Shown in pieces: positions 8,031 through 17,398 of a stretch of 47,488 nt of DNA. Source of the stretch: Rhodocyclaceae bacterium (GTDB taxonomy: Bacteria > Pseudomonadota > Gammaproteobacteria > Burkholderiales > Rhodocyclaceae); assembly GCA_018883265.1 (NCBI GenBank), contig VEQK01000011.1:1-47488 (forward strand), given 5' to 3'. The position numbers were made by a program, and so were the translations under genes. The notes under the pieces were generated by a model. The model was not told the origin of the DNA. It saw only the letters and a program-made list of their open reading frames with translations, and did not search any database. Positions within the stretch are counted from its first letter, which is position 1. Each line of letters opens with the position of its first letter.

Positions 8031-9869
8031 ATGTCGCAGTCCCCTAACCCCGCCGAGGGCTCGGAAGGCAAGAACCCCGCCGAACTGGTTCACGTTTATG
8101 CCGAAGTCGCACAACGCGCTTCCCGTGTTCTGAGCAGCTTTCTGGAGCGCCAGTCCGAAAAGGGTGTCAACACCGCCGGCGAAGAAGTTGGCATCGCCAA
8201 AGCTTTTATGGATCTGTCGGCACGACTGATGCAGAACCCCTATCAACTGGCGCAAACCCAGATGAATATGGTGCACAACTATTTCTCGCTGTGGCAGAAC
8301 TCGGTCATGCGCATGATGGGGGTACAGGCCGAGCCGACCATGGCGCCGGATCGTGCCGACAAGCGTTTTAAAGACGAAGGCTGGCAGCAGGATTTTGTCT
8401 TCGACTTTATCAAGCAGTCGTATCTCATCGCCTCTAAATCCATCCTGGATACGGTCGGCACCGTCGAAGGTATGGATGAGAAACAACGCGAAAAAGTTAA
8501 TTTTTACACGCGCCAGTATGTCGACGCCCTGTCGCCGAGCAACTTTGCGCTAACCAACCCGGAAGTCTTCCGTGAAACCGTGCGCACCCAGGGCCAGAAT
8601 CTGGTCAAAGGCCTGAACAACCTGCTGCACGACGTCGAGGCTGGTGACGGCAAGCTGCGCATCCGTATGACGGATACCTCGGCTTTCGAGCTGGGCAAGA
8701 ACGTTGCCACCACCAAGGGCAAGGTCATTTACCAGAACGATCTGTTCCAGCTCATTCATTACGAACCAACGACCAAGCAGCAGTTCGAAGTGCCCCTGCT
8801 GATCGTGCCGCCCTGGATCAACAAGTTCTACATTCTGGACCTGCGCGAAAAGAACTCTTTCGTGAAGTGGACCACCGATCAGGGTCACTCGACCTTCATC
8901 ATCAGCTGGCTGAACCCGGACGAGAAGCATGCCGACCTGAACTTCGAAGATTACATGCTCGAAGGCTCGCTGGCCGCGATCAACGCCGTTGAACAGGCCA
9001 CTGGCTGCAAGAAGGTTAATACTGCCGGTTACTGTCTGGGCGGTACGCTGCTCATGTCGACGCTGGCCTATATGGCCGCCAAGAAAGATACCCGCGTGAA
9101 TTCGGCCACGTTCTTTACGACCATGCTGGACTTCACCGATCCGGGCGAACTGGGTGTCTTCATCGACGAAGCCAGCATCGCCACCATCGAGAAGAAGATG
9201 GAAAAGACCGGTTATCTGGACGGTTCGGAAATGGCCGGCACCTTCAGCATGCTGCGCGCCAATGATCTGGTCTGGTCCTTCGTGATCAACAACTACCTGA
9301 TGGGCAAGGATCCGTTCCCGTTCGATCTGCTGTACTGGAACTCGGACTCGACCCGTATGCCGCGCGCCATGCACAGCTTCTACCTGCGTAGCATGTACCT
9401 GAAGAATATCCTCAAGGAACCGGGCGGCATTACGCTGGGCGGTGTGCCGATCGATATCCGCAAGGTGAAGACCCCGTGCTATTTTGTCTCCGCCATCGAA
9501 GACCATATCGCGCCGTGGATCAGCACCTACATGGGTGTGCATCTGCCGTCAGGCCCGGTCAACTTCGTTCTGGGCGGCTCCGGCCATATCGCTGGCATCG
9601 TCAACCCGCCGGCCGGCAACAAGTATTGCTACTGGACCAATAGCAAGTTGCCGGAAACCGCACAACAGTGGTTTGAGAGTGCAACCCAGCACGAAGGCTC
9701 CTGGTGGCCGAACTGGGAGCAATGGGTCGAAGCCATTGATGACAAGAAGGTGGCTGCCCGCGTTCCGGGTGACGGACCGCTCAAGGCCATCGAAGATGCG
9801 CCCGGTAGTTTTGTCAAAATGCGCGCCGATGCCAAGAAGGGCGCCGCCAAGGCAAAAGCAGCCAAGTAA
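8031..9869 (+). CDS. phaC: Class I poly(3-hydroxyalkanoate) synthase
   Basis: Polymerises (R)-3-hydroxyacyl-CoA, typically 3-hydroxybutyryl-CoA, into storage polyester on granule surfaces. At 612 residues it is within class I size. The lipase-like box GYCLGG puts the catalytic Cys at 335; partners Asp491 (SAIEDHIAPW) and His519 (GGSGHIAGIVNPP) complete the Cys-Asp-His triad. The N-terminal ~200 residues are the variable phasin/primer-interacting domain and the rest the alpha/beta-hydrolase core. The last ~15 residues are Lys/Ala-rich (GAAKAKAAK). GGAG lies 6 bases before the ATG. Bases 7836-8030 upstream hold no promoter I can name with confidence. No phaA, phaB or phasin gene is in the window. 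A long hairpin follows the stop. Confidence 0.96.
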   Translation: MSQSPNPAEGSEGKNPAELVHVYAEVAQRASRVLSSFLERQSEKGVNTAGEEVGIAKAFMDLSARLMQNPYQLAQTQMNMVHNYFSLWQNSVMRMMGVQAEPTMAPDRADKRFKDEGWQQDFVFDFIKQSYLIASKSILDTVGTVEGMDEKQREKVNFYTRQYVDALSPSNFALTNPEVFRETVRTQGQNLVKGLNNLLHDVEAGDGKLRIRMTDTSAFELGKNVATTKGKVIYQNDLFQLIHYEPTTKQQFEVPLLIVPPWINKFYILDLREKNSFVKWTTDQGHSTFIISWLNPDEKHADLNFEDYMLEGSLAAINAVEQATGCKKVNTAGYCLGGTLLMSTLAYMAAKKDTRVNSATFFTTMLDFTDPGELGVFIDEASIATIEKKMEKTGYLDGSEMAGTFSMLRANDLVWSFVINNYLMGKDPFPFDLLYWNSDSTRMPRAMHSFYLRSMYLKNILKEPGGITLGGVPIDIRKVKTPCYFVSAIEDHIAPWISTYMGVHLPSGPVNFVLGGSGHIAGIVNPPAGNKYCYWTNSKLPETAQQWFESATQHEGSWWPNWEQWVEAIDDKKVAARVPGDGPLKAIEDAPGSFVKMRADAKKGAAKAKAAK

Positions 9870-9880
9870 TCAACGGCCTG

Positions 9881-9923
9881 CCCCAAGAACAACGCCCGCA
9901 AATTGCGGGCGTTGTTCTTGGGG
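9881..9923. terminator. Long bidirectional hairpin between phaC and dsbA
   Basis: Bases 9881-9901 and 9903-9923 are perfect 21-bp inverted repeats around a single A, sitting between convergent phaC and dsbA stops. The inner stem CGCCCGCAA/TTGCGGGCG is followed by GTTGTTCTT, a broken T-run, which is mirrored as AAGAACAAC on the other side. It can therefore terminate transcription from both directions. Confidence 0.8.
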
Positions 9924-9956
9924 GGCGACTTATTGAAGCGCCGCCTTAAAACCCTC

Positions 9957-10634
9957 TTATTTCTGAGCTTGCCGTGCGAGCTTGATGACGGCGTCGGTGT
10001 TCGCTAGTAGATCCGTAAAATTCATGCCGCGCTGCTGCAGCATCTTGTAACGTCCGCCGACGATAATCGAGGGGACTGCATCGATCTGATAGGACACGGC
10101 CATCGCATCGGCCTTCTTCATGGCGTTGGTGACTTCCTGCGAGAAGTACACTTCCTTAAACTTATTGGCGTCCACGCCCGGCTGGCTCGCCGCCCATTGC
10201 AAGACTGCCTGGTCGTCATACAGCATACGGCCCTGCTGATGGATCGCCGCAAACGCGGCCGCATCTAACGACGGCAATTTCATCAGTTGAATCGTGTAAA
10301 ACAGACGCCCTAGAACGACCCATTGCGGGCGGCCGAAGGTCACCGGGACTCGGCGCACAACGATGTCCTTCTGCTTCTTTGACCAGCGCTCGAAGGGCTC
10401 GGCGAATTCATGACAGTGCGGGCAGCCATAGGAAAAGAATTCCAGCACTTCCATCTTGCCGCCCGCCGCTGGCGCCGGTGTATTGAGTACCGCATACGTC
10501 TGGCCGGCAATCGCAGCGCCGCTGGCCGGCGCAGGTGACAAGGCGCCGCCCAGAGCGGCCTGCGCCAATGCACTGTTTGAAGTGGCGGCGCCCAAACCGG
10601 CGATCAGCGTGGCGATAAATTGGCGGCGTTGCAT
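9957..10634 (-). CDS. dsbA: Thiol:disulfide interchange protein DsbA/DsbL
   Basis: Periplasmic oxidoreductase that introduces disulfides into exported proteins. The 225-residue precursor begins MQRRQFIATLIAGLGAA, with a signal peptide likely cleaved near ALA-Q at ~24. The thioredoxin fold has the active site C71-P-H-C74 within EFFSYGCPHCHEF. The cis-proline loop reads DAVPSIIVGGRY near residue 190. An Ala/Pro/Gly-rich linker follows the signal. GGAGC lies 8 bases before the ATG. It is the last gene of argS-SPOR-dsbA; 15 bases separate it from the SPOR gene. The reductive counterpart dsbD is also in the window, at 18692. No dsbB is here. Confidence 0.95.
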   Translation of the reverse strand: MQRRQFIATLIAGLGAATSNSALAQAALGGALSPAPASGAAIAGQTYAVLNTPAPAAGGKMEVLEFFSYGCPHCHEFAEPFERWSKKQKDIVVRRVPVTFGRPQWVVLGRLFYTIQLMKLPSLDAAAFAAIHQQGRMLYDDQAVLQWAASQPGVDANKFKEVYFSQEVTNAMKKADAMAVSYQIDAVPSIIVGGRYKMLQQRGMNFTDLLANTDAVIKLARQAQK

Positions 10635-10649
10635 AAGTAAAGCTCCGGC

Positions 10650-11315
10650 TTAGTTACGGGCGGGAACGGCGTCAATGCCGTTCTCCTTGAGTTCGGATCG
10701 TGCACGGTTGGCGTCGTCCTGGCGCTTGAAAGGACCGATCTTCACGCGATACCAGACCTTCTCGCCGATCACGGCTTTTTGCACACTCGCGTCAAAGCCG
10801 ATCAGCGCCAGATTGGCTTTCTGGGCATCAGCATCGGCCGGCTTCTGGAAAGATCCTGCCATGAGATAAAAGCCTGTCGGCACATCGACGGGTTTAGCAA
10901 CCTCTGTCGTCTTGCTGCCGTCTACAGGCTTGGCCGGCGCGGCAGTCGTTCCATCGGTCTTGCCTGACAGAATGTCAGGAAACTGGAAACGTTTTTCCGG
11001 AACCGGATCACCCGGCTTTCCTGGCAGGGCGATCGGCTGACCATTTTCGCCCTGAGCGTTGACCGGCGCAGGGCCCGGGGTAGATTCGCTAGCGGGTTTC
11101 GCGGCGTCGCCCGCAGGCTTTGCGGGCGCCTGACTGGCAGTGCCGCCCGTCTTGTCGATAAAGGGCGACGGCATCCGGTTAAACCACCAGGCCACCGCCG
11201 CTGCAATCACCAGACCAAGCATCAAACCATAGAGAATGCCCTTGAAGGCGCCGCCGCCGGAAGGGCGCTCGCGGTCACGCGAAGAATGGCGGTTGGGCTT
11301 GTAATCTCGGGACAT
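10650..11315 (-). CDS. FtsN-like SPOR-domain protein
   Basis: A 221-residue bitopic inner-membrane protein with a short basic cytoplasmic N-terminus (MSRDYKPNRHSSRDRERP), one membrane helix at about residues 24-45 (FKGILYGLMLGLVIAAAVAWWF) and a long Pro/Ala/Lys/Thr-rich periplasmic linker. The SPOR domain at ~147-220 (FYLMAGSFQKPADADAQKANL ... VWYRVKIGPFKRQDDANRA) binds denuded septal glycan. This architecture is that of FtsN, the late divisome activator, and betaproteobacterial FtsN genes often lie between argS and dsbA as here. Sequence outside SPOR is too divergent to prove FtsN by reading. GAGG lies 5 bases upstream of the ATG. It follows argS by 50 bases. Confidence 0.85.
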   Translation of the reverse strand: MSRDYKPNRHSSRDRERPSGGGAFKGILYGLMLGLVIAAAVAWWFNRMPSPFIDKTGGTASQAPAKPAGDAAKPASESTPGPAPVNAQGENGQPIALPGKPGDPVPEKRFQFPDILSGKTDGTTAAPAKPVDGSKTTEVAKPVDVPTGFYLMAGSFQKPADADAQKANLALIGFDASVQKAVIGEKVWYRVKIGPFKRQDDANRARSELKENGIDAVPARN

Positions 11316-11365
11316 AACGGCCTCGTCTGCAATCGGCTCAGCTTACATGGTTTCCCGGCAGGAAA

Positions 11366-13129
11366 CTACATCGACTCCGGGCAGGATACACCCAGCAATC
11401 TCATGCCATTTCGGATCACCTGACGCACCGCGACCGACAACGCCAGGCGGGCGCCAGTCAGCGCCGCATCATCGACCAGCATACGCTCGGCGTTGTAGTA
11501 ACCATGGAACTCGGCGGCCAGGTCACGCAGATAGAAGGCGATCTGGTGCGGGGCGAGATCCCGTGCGGCGGACTCCACCACTTCCGGAAAGCGGCCCAGG
11601 AAGGCGGTCAATGCCACTTCGCGCGGATTGCTTAGCAAGGAAAGATTGGCATCGTTCAGATCGGCCTCGCTGCCGTTCCACTGCGCCATCAGCGAACAGA
11701 TCCGCGCGTGCGCATACTGGATGTAATACACCGGGTTATCTGCACTCTGGCTCTTGGCCAGATCCAGATCGAAGTCCAGATGCTGATCGGCCTTACGCAG
11801 CACATAGAAGAAACGGCAGGCGTCATCGCCAACTTCGGCACGTAGCGCCCGCAGCGTCACATAGTCGCCGGCGCGTGTCGACATCGAAGCCTTTTCGCCA
11901 TTGCGGTACAGCACGGCAAACTGCACCAGCGCGATATCCAGCTTTTCCGGATCCAGCGCCAGTGCCTTCACGGCGCCTTTGACGCGGGGAATATACCCGT
12001 GGTGATCGGCACCCCAGATATTGATCATGCGATCAAAACCACGCTCATATTTGTTCAGGTGGTAGGCGATGTCCGAGGCAAAATACGTATAGAGCCCGTT
12101 CTCGCGTTGAACCACGCGGTCCTTCTCGTCGCCGAAGTCGGTCGAGCGGAACCAGCGCGCACCATTCTGTTCATAGATATGGCCAGCGGCATCCAGCTTT
12201 TCCAGACAACGTTTGACCAGCCCCGTATCAAACAACGAATTTTCCGAGAACCAGTTCTGGAAATGCACACCAAAGCCATTCAGATCATCCCGGCCATCGG
12301 CCAGCTGCTCCGACAGCGCGTGCTGGTGCACGTACGGCCAGTCCTCGGCCAGCAGGGCTTTGCCATTGGCAATCAGGGCATCTAAGTGCTGCTCGCGCTG
12401 CGCTTTGGCCTCGTCATCCGCACGATCGGCGGCCGGCAGCCCCGGCGTCCCTTCAAGTACGGCAAGTTTGGCACGAACATACTTGTCGCCGTGCGCATTG
12501 GTCAGCTGACGCGCCATATCACGCACGTAGACGCCCTGATAGGCGTTCGGCGGGTAGTCGATGGCGACGCCATGCTGATCCAGGTATCGGATCCAGGTCG
12601 AGACAGCCAGAATATCCATCTGCCGGCCGGCGTCATTGACGTAATACTCGCGGGTCACATCCCATCCAGCATAAGCCAGAAGATCGGACAAACTGGCGCC
12701 ATAGGCGGCGCCGCGGCCATGGCCGACATGCAGCGGACCGGTCGGATTGGCCGAGACGAATTCGACCAGTACCTTGGCGTTGCCGCCTAACGTACTGCGA
12801 CCGAAATTGTCTGCCTGCTCCATAACACTAGCGACAATACGGGTCTTGGCGCCACTATTGAGCTTGAAGTTGATAAAGCCCGCGCCGGCGATGGAAACCT
12901 CGCTGACCTCAGCGGAAACCGGCAGTTCCCTGACGATGCGCTCGGCAATGACGCGGGGCGCCAGTTTGAGGGCGCGCGCCAGTTGCATGGGCAAATTGGT
13001 GGCAAAATCCCCATGGTCGGCCTGCTTGGGACGTTCCAGATGGATGGGGGTTTCGGCGTGTTCCGGCGCAACGCTGGCAAGCGCCGCTTGCAGCAAGCCG
13101 GTGAGGTGTTCGCGGCTATCAAAAGTCAT
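11366..13129 (-). CDS. argS: Arginyl-tRNA synthetase
   Basis: Charges tRNA-Arg with arginine in the cytosol. The 587-residue class I synthetase has the N-terminal Add-1 domain (~1-110). The HIGH signature is present as H134-V-G-H137 in [23 protein letters not shown]-equivalent [13 protein letters not shown] lies near residue 395, and the DALR anticodon-binding domain forms the C-terminus (~470-587). The start at 13127-13129 gives the family N-terminus. It has no Shine-Dalgarno at normal spacing, but a TATAAT ends 7 bases before the ATG, so the message may be leaderless (see findings). A small hairpin, GTTTCC/GGAAAC at 11350-11366, overlaps the stop codon, and the SPOR gene follows. Confidence 0.97.
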   Translation of the reverse strand: MTFDSREHLTGLLQAALASVAPEHAETPIHLERPKQADHGDFATNLPMQLARALKLAPRVIAERIVRELPVSAEVSEVSIAGAGFINFKLNSGAKTRIVASVMEQADNFGRSTLGGNAKVLVEFVSANPTGPLHVGHGRGAAYGASLSDLLAYAGWDVTREYYVNDAGRQMDILAVSTWIRYLDQHGVAIDYPPNAYQGVYVRDMARQLTNAHGDKYVRAKLAVLEGTPGLPAADRADDEAKAQREQHLDALIANGKALLAEDWPYVHQHALSEQLADGRDDLNGFGVHFQNWFSENSLFDTGLVKRCLEKLDAAGHIYEQNGARWFRSTDFGDEKDRVVQRENGLYTYFASDIAYHLNKYERGFDRMINIWGADHHGYIPRVKGAVKALALDPEKLDIALVQFAVLYRNGEKASMSTRAGDYVTLRALRAEVGDDACRFFYVLRKADQHLDFDLDLAKSQSADNPVYYIQYAHARICSLMAQWNGSEADLNDANLSLLSNPREVALTAFLGRFPEVVESAARDLAPHQIAFYLRDLAAEFHGYYNAERMLVDDAALTGARLALSVAVRQVIRNGMRLLGVSCPESM

Positions 13130-13136
13130 GGGTAAA

Positions 13137-13142
13137 ATTATA
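13137..13142 (-). promoter_or_regulatory. Candidate -10 element of argS, abutting the start codon
   Basis: Minus-strand bases 13142-13137 read TATAAT, with the argS ATG beginning at 13129. A start 6-8 bases downstream would fall at or next to the A of the ATG. No recognisable -35 lies 16-18 bases upstream. Confidence 0.45.
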
Positions 13143-13191
13143 CCTTCTGGCCTGCCATCCCGTGGGCTCTCACTGTGAAAGCGAACCGCTT

Positions 13192-14733
13192 ATGCGCGTG
13201 CAGCGCCTCACCCGGATTCTTTACGTCAGCTGGAAGAACGGGCTATTGACCATGCTGGTTGAAGCCGAGCCGGAGGGCCGTGTTGCCCGCTGGCTGGGCT
13301 TCTACGCACGTCGTCGGCACTTCAGCAAGCCACGCGCCGTCCGTCTGCGCGAAGCGCTGGAATCGCTCGGGCCGATCTTCGTCAAGTTCGGCCAGATGCT
13401 CTCCACCCGCCGCGACCTCCTCGCCCCGGACTTCGCCGATGAGCTGGCCAAGCTGCAGGATCGGGTGCCGCCCTTCCCCTCGGATCAAGCCATTGCCGAA
13501 ATCGAGCGTGGACTGGGCATGAGCCTCGACGAGGCTTATAGCGAATTCGATCCCACACCTGTCGCCTCGGCCTCCGTCGCCCAGGTGCATTTCGCCCGCT
13601 TGCATAACGGCCATGATGTCGCCGTCAAGGTACTACGTCCCGGCATGCACAGTGTGGTCAATCATGATATCGACCTTCTCGACACCTTCGCTCAGCTCAT
13701 CGAACGCTTCTCGGAGGACGGGCGCCGCCTGAAGCCGCGTGAAGTCGTGGCAGAGTTTGCCAAGCACCTGCACGACGAGTTTGACCTGATCCGCGAAGCC
13801 GCCAACGCCTCGCAACTGCGTCGCAATTTTGCCGACAGCCAACTGCTCGTTGTGCCTGAAGTTTATTGGGATTTCTGCGCGACCAATGTGATGACCATGG
13901 AGCGCATGTACGGTATCCCGGTCGGTCGGGTCGACGAATTACAGGCGGCGGGAATCGATCTTAACCGCTTATCCAGTGCGGGTGTCGAGATCTTCTTCAC
14001 GCAGGTATTCCGAGACGGTTTCTTCCACGCCGATATGCACCCGGGCAACATTCTTGTCGCACATGACGGCCGTTATGTGGCGCTCGATTTCGGTATCGTT
14101 GGCACACTCAACGATGTCGACAAGAACTATCTGGCACAGAATTTCCTGGCTTTCTTCCAGCGCGATTACCGACGCGTTGCCGAAGTGCACGTCATTTCTG
14201 GCTGGGCGCCAAAAGAAACACGCATTGACGAGTTCGAAGCCGCCATACGCACCGTGTGCGAACCGATCTTCGACAAGCCGCTCAAGGATATTTCCTTCGG
14301 CAAAGTGTTGCTTCGTTTGTTCCAGACCTCGCGCCGTTTCAATGTTGAGGTTCAACCGCAGCTCGTCATGTTACAAAAGACGCTCCTCAACATCGAGGGC
14401 CTAGGCCGCCAGCTCAACCCCGATCTGGATTTGTGGAAAACGGCCAAGCCCTTTCTGGAGCGCTGGATGAGTGAACAGGTTGGTGTGCGCGGTTTCATTG
14501 AGGGCATGAAGCGTGAAGCCCCGAACTGGGCGAAGATCCTGCCGCAAATTCCGCGATTGCTGCACGATTACCTGGCCCCACAGGAAGACCAGATCAAAGC
14601 AGATCAGAGATCCCTGCGCGAGTTGCGCCATACGCTGCGTCGCCAGCGCCGCTGGCTCTGGATTAGCACGGGCGTTTCCCTGCTGGCCCTGACCGGCGCT
14701 GCGACGCTCATCTATTTGCAACACCTGTCATGA
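13192..14733 (+). CDS. ubiB: UbiB/ABC1-family atypical kinase
   Basis: A 513-residue member of the ABC1/ADCK/UbiB family, needed for ubiquinone synthesis in Proteobacteria. Family marks are KFGQ at 65-68 (the KxGQ motif), the Ala-rich nucleotide loop ASASVAQVH at ~125-133, the VAVK lysine at 146, the FHADMHPGN catalytic loop and LDFG. Two hydrophobic C-terminal stretches, mainly [22 protein letters not shown], anchor it to the inner membrane. I start at ATG 13192, which gives [15 protein letters not shown]; an in-frame start ten codons earlier is possible, and neither has a good ribosome-binding site. It is not next to ubiE/ubiJ as in E. coli; instead it overlaps the symporter gene by four bases (ATGA). 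A paralogous ABC1 kinase is the alternative. Confidence 0.88.
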   Translation: MRVQRLTRILYVSWKNGLLTMLVEAEPEGRVARWLGFYARRRHFSKPRAVRLREALESLGPIFVKFGQMLSTRRDLLAPDFADELAKLQDRVPPFPSDQAIAEIERGLGMSLDEAYSEFDPTPVASASVAQVHFARLHNGHDVAVKVLRPGMHSVVNHDIDLLDTFAQLIERFSEDGRRLKPREVVAEFAKHLHDEFDLIREAANASQLRRNFADSQLLVVPEVYWDFCATNVMTMERMYGIPVGRVDELQAAGIDLNRLSSAGVEIFFTQVFRDGFFHADMHPGNILVAHDGRYVALDFGIVGTLNDVDKNYLAQNFLAFFQRDYRRVAEVHVISGWAPKETRIDEFEAAIRTVCEPIFDKPLKDISFGKVLLRLFQTSRRFNVEVQPQLVMLQKTLLNIEGLGRQLNPDLDLWKTAKPFLERWMSEQVGVRGFIEGMKREAPNWAKILPQIPRLLHDYLAPQEDQIKADQRSLRELRHTLRRQRRWLWISTGVSLLALTGAATLIYLQHLS

Positions 14734-16244
14734 CAACGCTGCTCGGCTTCATCACGCTCTATCTGCTGGCCTCGATCGGGATCGGTCTGCTGGCGGCCAC
14801 CCGCGTGAAGAATGCCCGGGACTTTGCCGTTGCCGGTCGTATGTTGCCGTTGCCCGTTGTGACGGCCACGGTCTTTGCGACCTGGTTTGGCGCCGAAGCG
14901 GTGCTCGGCGTATCGGCGACTTTCGTCAAGGATGGCCTGCAGGGCGTGGTCGCCGACCCTTTTGGCGCATCGATGTGCCTGCTGCTCGCCGGCTTTTTTT
15001 TCGCCAGCAAACTCTATCGCCTCAACCTGCTGACCATCGGTGACTACTACCGGTTACGCTACAACCATACGGTCGAGTGGCTGAGCACGCTGGCCATCGT
15101 CGTTTCCTACCTGGGCTGGGTTTCGGCACAGATCAAAGCGTTGGGTCTCGTTTTCTTTACTGTCACCGGTGGCCTGATACCCGAGGACAAGGGCATGATT
15201 CTGGGCGCGGCCATTGTGCTGACCTACACCGTGCTAGGCGGCATGTTGTCCGTGGCCATTCTCGACTTCGTTCAAATCACCGTGATCATGGGTGGGCTGA
15301 TCTACATCGCCACGATCATCAGCGATCTCGCGGGCGGAGTGGGCACCGTCATTTCACACGCCAGCGCCGCCGGCAAACTCGATTTCCTCCCCAGCGGGAG
15401 CTATGAAGTCTGGGTGCCATTCATCGGCGCCTGGATGACGATGATGCTCGGCTCGATTCCTCAACAGGATGTCTTCCAGCGCATCACCTCGGCGAAGAAC
15501 GAACGAGTCGCGATGACCGGATCGATTCTCGGCGGTTCGCTGTATTTTGTTTTTGCTTTCATTCCGATGTTCCTGGCCTATTCGGCAACGCTCATCGACC
15601 CAGTCATGTTCGAACAATTGCTTCAAACCGATTCACAACTAGTGCTGCCCACGCTGATCCTTCAGCACACACCCATCTTTGCGCAAGTCATTTTTTTTGG
15701 CGCCCTGTTATCAGCCATCATGAGCTGTTCGTCGGCCACGCTGCTGGCGCCCTCGGTGTCATTTACCGAAAACATTCTCCGACCGATGCTGCCGCATGTC
15801 TCCGACCGGATATTTCTGTGGCTCATGCGCATCGTAATCGTCGCATTTGCCGGCATGGTGCTGGCCATGGCGCTCACCAGCAACGCCTCGATTTTCAAGA
15901 TGGTCGAACACGCCTATAAGATCACCCTGGTCGTCGCTTTCGTGCCGCTGGTCGCCGGCTTCTACTGGCAGCGCGCCACTACCCAGGGGGCGTTGTTCGC
16001 TATTTTTGCCGGATTCTTCACCTGGATACTTTGTGAAATGCTCGGCGCCGATAACGGCGTCTGGCCTCCCCAGATTCTGGGTCTACTTGCTGCCATCATC
16101 GGTATGCTGGCAGGCTCGTTGCTGCCCCAGAGGGTCGGTCGTTTGAGCCCGCCCCCTTCGCATCACCATGCGGCCGAGATCACCTACCACGTGACGCACC
16201 CGGATCATGAGCGCAAGCACGCCCGTGAGCACGACGCCCGCTGA
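14730..16244 (+). CDS. Sodium:solute symporter (SSS) family transporter
   Basis: A 504-residue polytopic membrane protein with about 13 hydrophobic segments. SSS-family features include the early [35 protein letters not shown] region, [25 protein letters not shown] and the late [23 protein letters not shown]. Such proteins take up an organic solute with Na+; the substrate cannot be told by reading. The C-terminus (last ~32 residues) is soluble and rich in His (eight). The ATG overlaps the ubiB stop in an ATGA, so translation is coupled. The 3' end overlaps the VanZ gene by 38 bases. Pairing with a UbiB-type kinase is unusual enough to note. Confidence 0.85.
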   Translation: MTTLLGFITLYLLASIGIGLLAATRVKNARDFAVAGRMLPLPVVTATVFATWFGAEAVLGVSATFVKDGLQGVVADPFGASMCLLLAGFFFASKLYRLNLLTIGDYYRLRYNHTVEWLSTLAIVVSYLGWVSAQIKALGLVFFTVTGGLIPEDKGMILGAAIVLTYTVLGGMLSVAILDFVQITVIMGGLIYIATIISDLAGGVGTVISHASAAGKLDFLPSGSYEVWVPFIGAWMTMMLGSIPQQDVFQRITSAKNERVAMTGSILGGSLYFVFAFIPMFLAYSATLIDPVMFEQLLQTDSQLVLPTLILQHTPIFAQVIFFGALLSAIMSCSSATLLAPSVSFTENILRPMLPHVSDRIFLWLMRIVIVAFAGMVLAMALTSNASIFKMVEHAYKITLVVAFVPLVAGFYWQRATTQGALFAIFAGFFTWILCEMLGADNGVWPPQILGLLAAIIGMLAGSLLPQRVGRLSPPPSHHHAAEITYHVTHPDHERKHAREHDAR

Positions 16245-17361
16245 GCACGCCTCACTGGGCCAGCGACTTCGTCAGAAGCCGTTGGCGCTCTCGCTGGCCT
16301 ATATGGGCATCATCGTTTACGCCAGCCTTTACGCCAACCAAGGATGGCGCGACAACGGCATCGGTCTTTTTGATTTCATGGCCGGCAGCTGGCCACGCTA
16401 CTGGACCTGGCAGGACGCCCTGTTCAATGTGCTGGCCTACCTGCCACTGGGCTTCCTGCTTGCCCTGTCTCCAAAACATCGTCCCTCACCCTGGGCGAGG
16501 ATGCTGATTCCGGTATTCGTGGGTTTTATCCTCTCGATAACCATGGAATCGTTGCAAACATTGATTCCTGGCCGGGTCTCATCCTCACTCGATCTGTTCT
16601 TCAATACGCTAGGCGCCCTGTGCGGCGCCACGCTGGCGCTTTTTTACGGCCCGGCTCTGCTTGCCGGCGCCGGCCACCTCCGCCAGCGTCTCGGGGTGCG
16701 GCGTCTGGGGGCCGAATCCGGATTGATCCTGGTGGCACTCTGGCTGTTTGCCCAGATTTCTCCAGAAACCCTGTTCTTCGGCCTGGGTGATCTACGGGCG
16801 CTACTCGCGCTCCCGCCCACGCTGCCATTTTCTCCCGATCAGCACATCCTCCTGGAAACCCTCATCGCCGCTCTTCAGACCCTGGTGGTGGCTTTTCTTT
16901 TACGGGGCGTACTTGTACGCATGTCTCTTGGCCGACAGCAACAATTTTTGGCCATCGCGATATTGCTGGCACTGGGCGTCAGCATTCGAACGCTGGCCAG
17001 CTGGGTGCTTCTGAACAATCTACCGCTTTTCGGCGAAACGGCACGTTGGGCAGCATTAACGCCCGGCGGCCTGACTGGCTTGGCAGTAGGTGTCGCCCTG
17101 GCGCTACCGTTACTCTACCTGCCGGTGACGTGGCAGATGCCCCTGGCAGCTACCTGCCTGATGGCCGCCACGGTACTTGTCAACCTGATGCCGATCAACC
17201 CGTATTCGCCAACAGCACTCACTGTCTGGCGGCAGGGGCATTTCCTCAATTTCAACGGTCTGACCCGCCTGATTGCAGCCCTATGGCCTTATTTGACGCT
17301 TCTCTTTCTGGTCTGGGCCGACCGGCAACGAACAAGCGAATTTGGTGCCGGACGCCTATAA
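16207..17361 (+). CDS. VanZ-family membrane protein
   Basis: A 384-residue membrane protein with about eight to ten hydrophobic helices. The N-terminal half matches the VanZ-like pattern: DALFNVLAYLPLGFLLAL (~70-87), then MESLQTLIPGRVSSSLDLFFNTLGALCGA (~112-140). The C-terminal half (~170-384) is a further hydrophobic region I do not recognise. VanZ confers low-level teicoplanin resistance in enterococci, but most bacterial relatives have no known role and resistance should not be assumed. The ATG at 16207 lies inside the symporter gene (38-base overlap). An in-frame GTG at 16225 would shorten the overlap to 20 bases, and neither start has a clear ribosome-binding site. Confidence 0.75.
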   Translation: MSASTPVSTTPAEHASLGQRLRQKPLALSLAYMGIIVYASLYANQGWRDNGIGLFDFMAGSWPRYWTWQDALFNVLAYLPLGFLLALSPKHRPSPWARMLIPVFVGFILSITMESLQTLIPGRVSSSLDLFFNTLGALCGATLALFYGPALLAGAGHLRQRLGVRRLGAESGLILVALWLFAQISPETLFFGLGDLRALLALPPTLPFSPDQHILLETLIAALQTLVVAFLLRGVLVRMSLGRQQQFLAIAILLALGVSIRTLASWVLLNNLPLFGETARWAALTPGGLTGLAVGVALALPLLYLPVTWQMPLAATCLMAATVLVNLMPINPYSPTALTVWRQGHFLNFNGLTRLIAALWPYLTLLFLVWADRQRTSEFGAGRL

Positions 17362-17362
17362 T
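17357..17362 (+). promoter_or_regulatory. Candidate -10 element for the ferredoxin gene
   Basis: TATAAT at 17357-17362 overlaps the stop codon of the VanZ gene, 36 bases before the ferredoxin ATG. The -35 region is poor, so the downstream genes may also be read through from ubiB. Confidence 0.4.
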
Positions 17363-17398
17363 CTGTCCAGGCGGAAAACCCATTCCAGGAGACGTTTC

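Noticed and set aside
8550-9542. A 330-codon open frame antisense to phaC
   Set aside because: It mirrors the phaC catalytic domain, has no family resemblance and no ribosome-binding site.
11350-11366. Small hairpin GTTTCC/GGAAAC at the argS stop as a terminator
   Set aside because: Six base pairs, overlaps the stop codon, no T-run, and the SPOR gene follows in the same direction, so read-through is more likely.
16207-17361. Glycopeptide-resistance gene on the basis of VanZ similarity
   Set aside because: No vanHAX or other resistance genes are present, and most VanZ-family proteins in Proteobacteria have no demonstrated resistance role.
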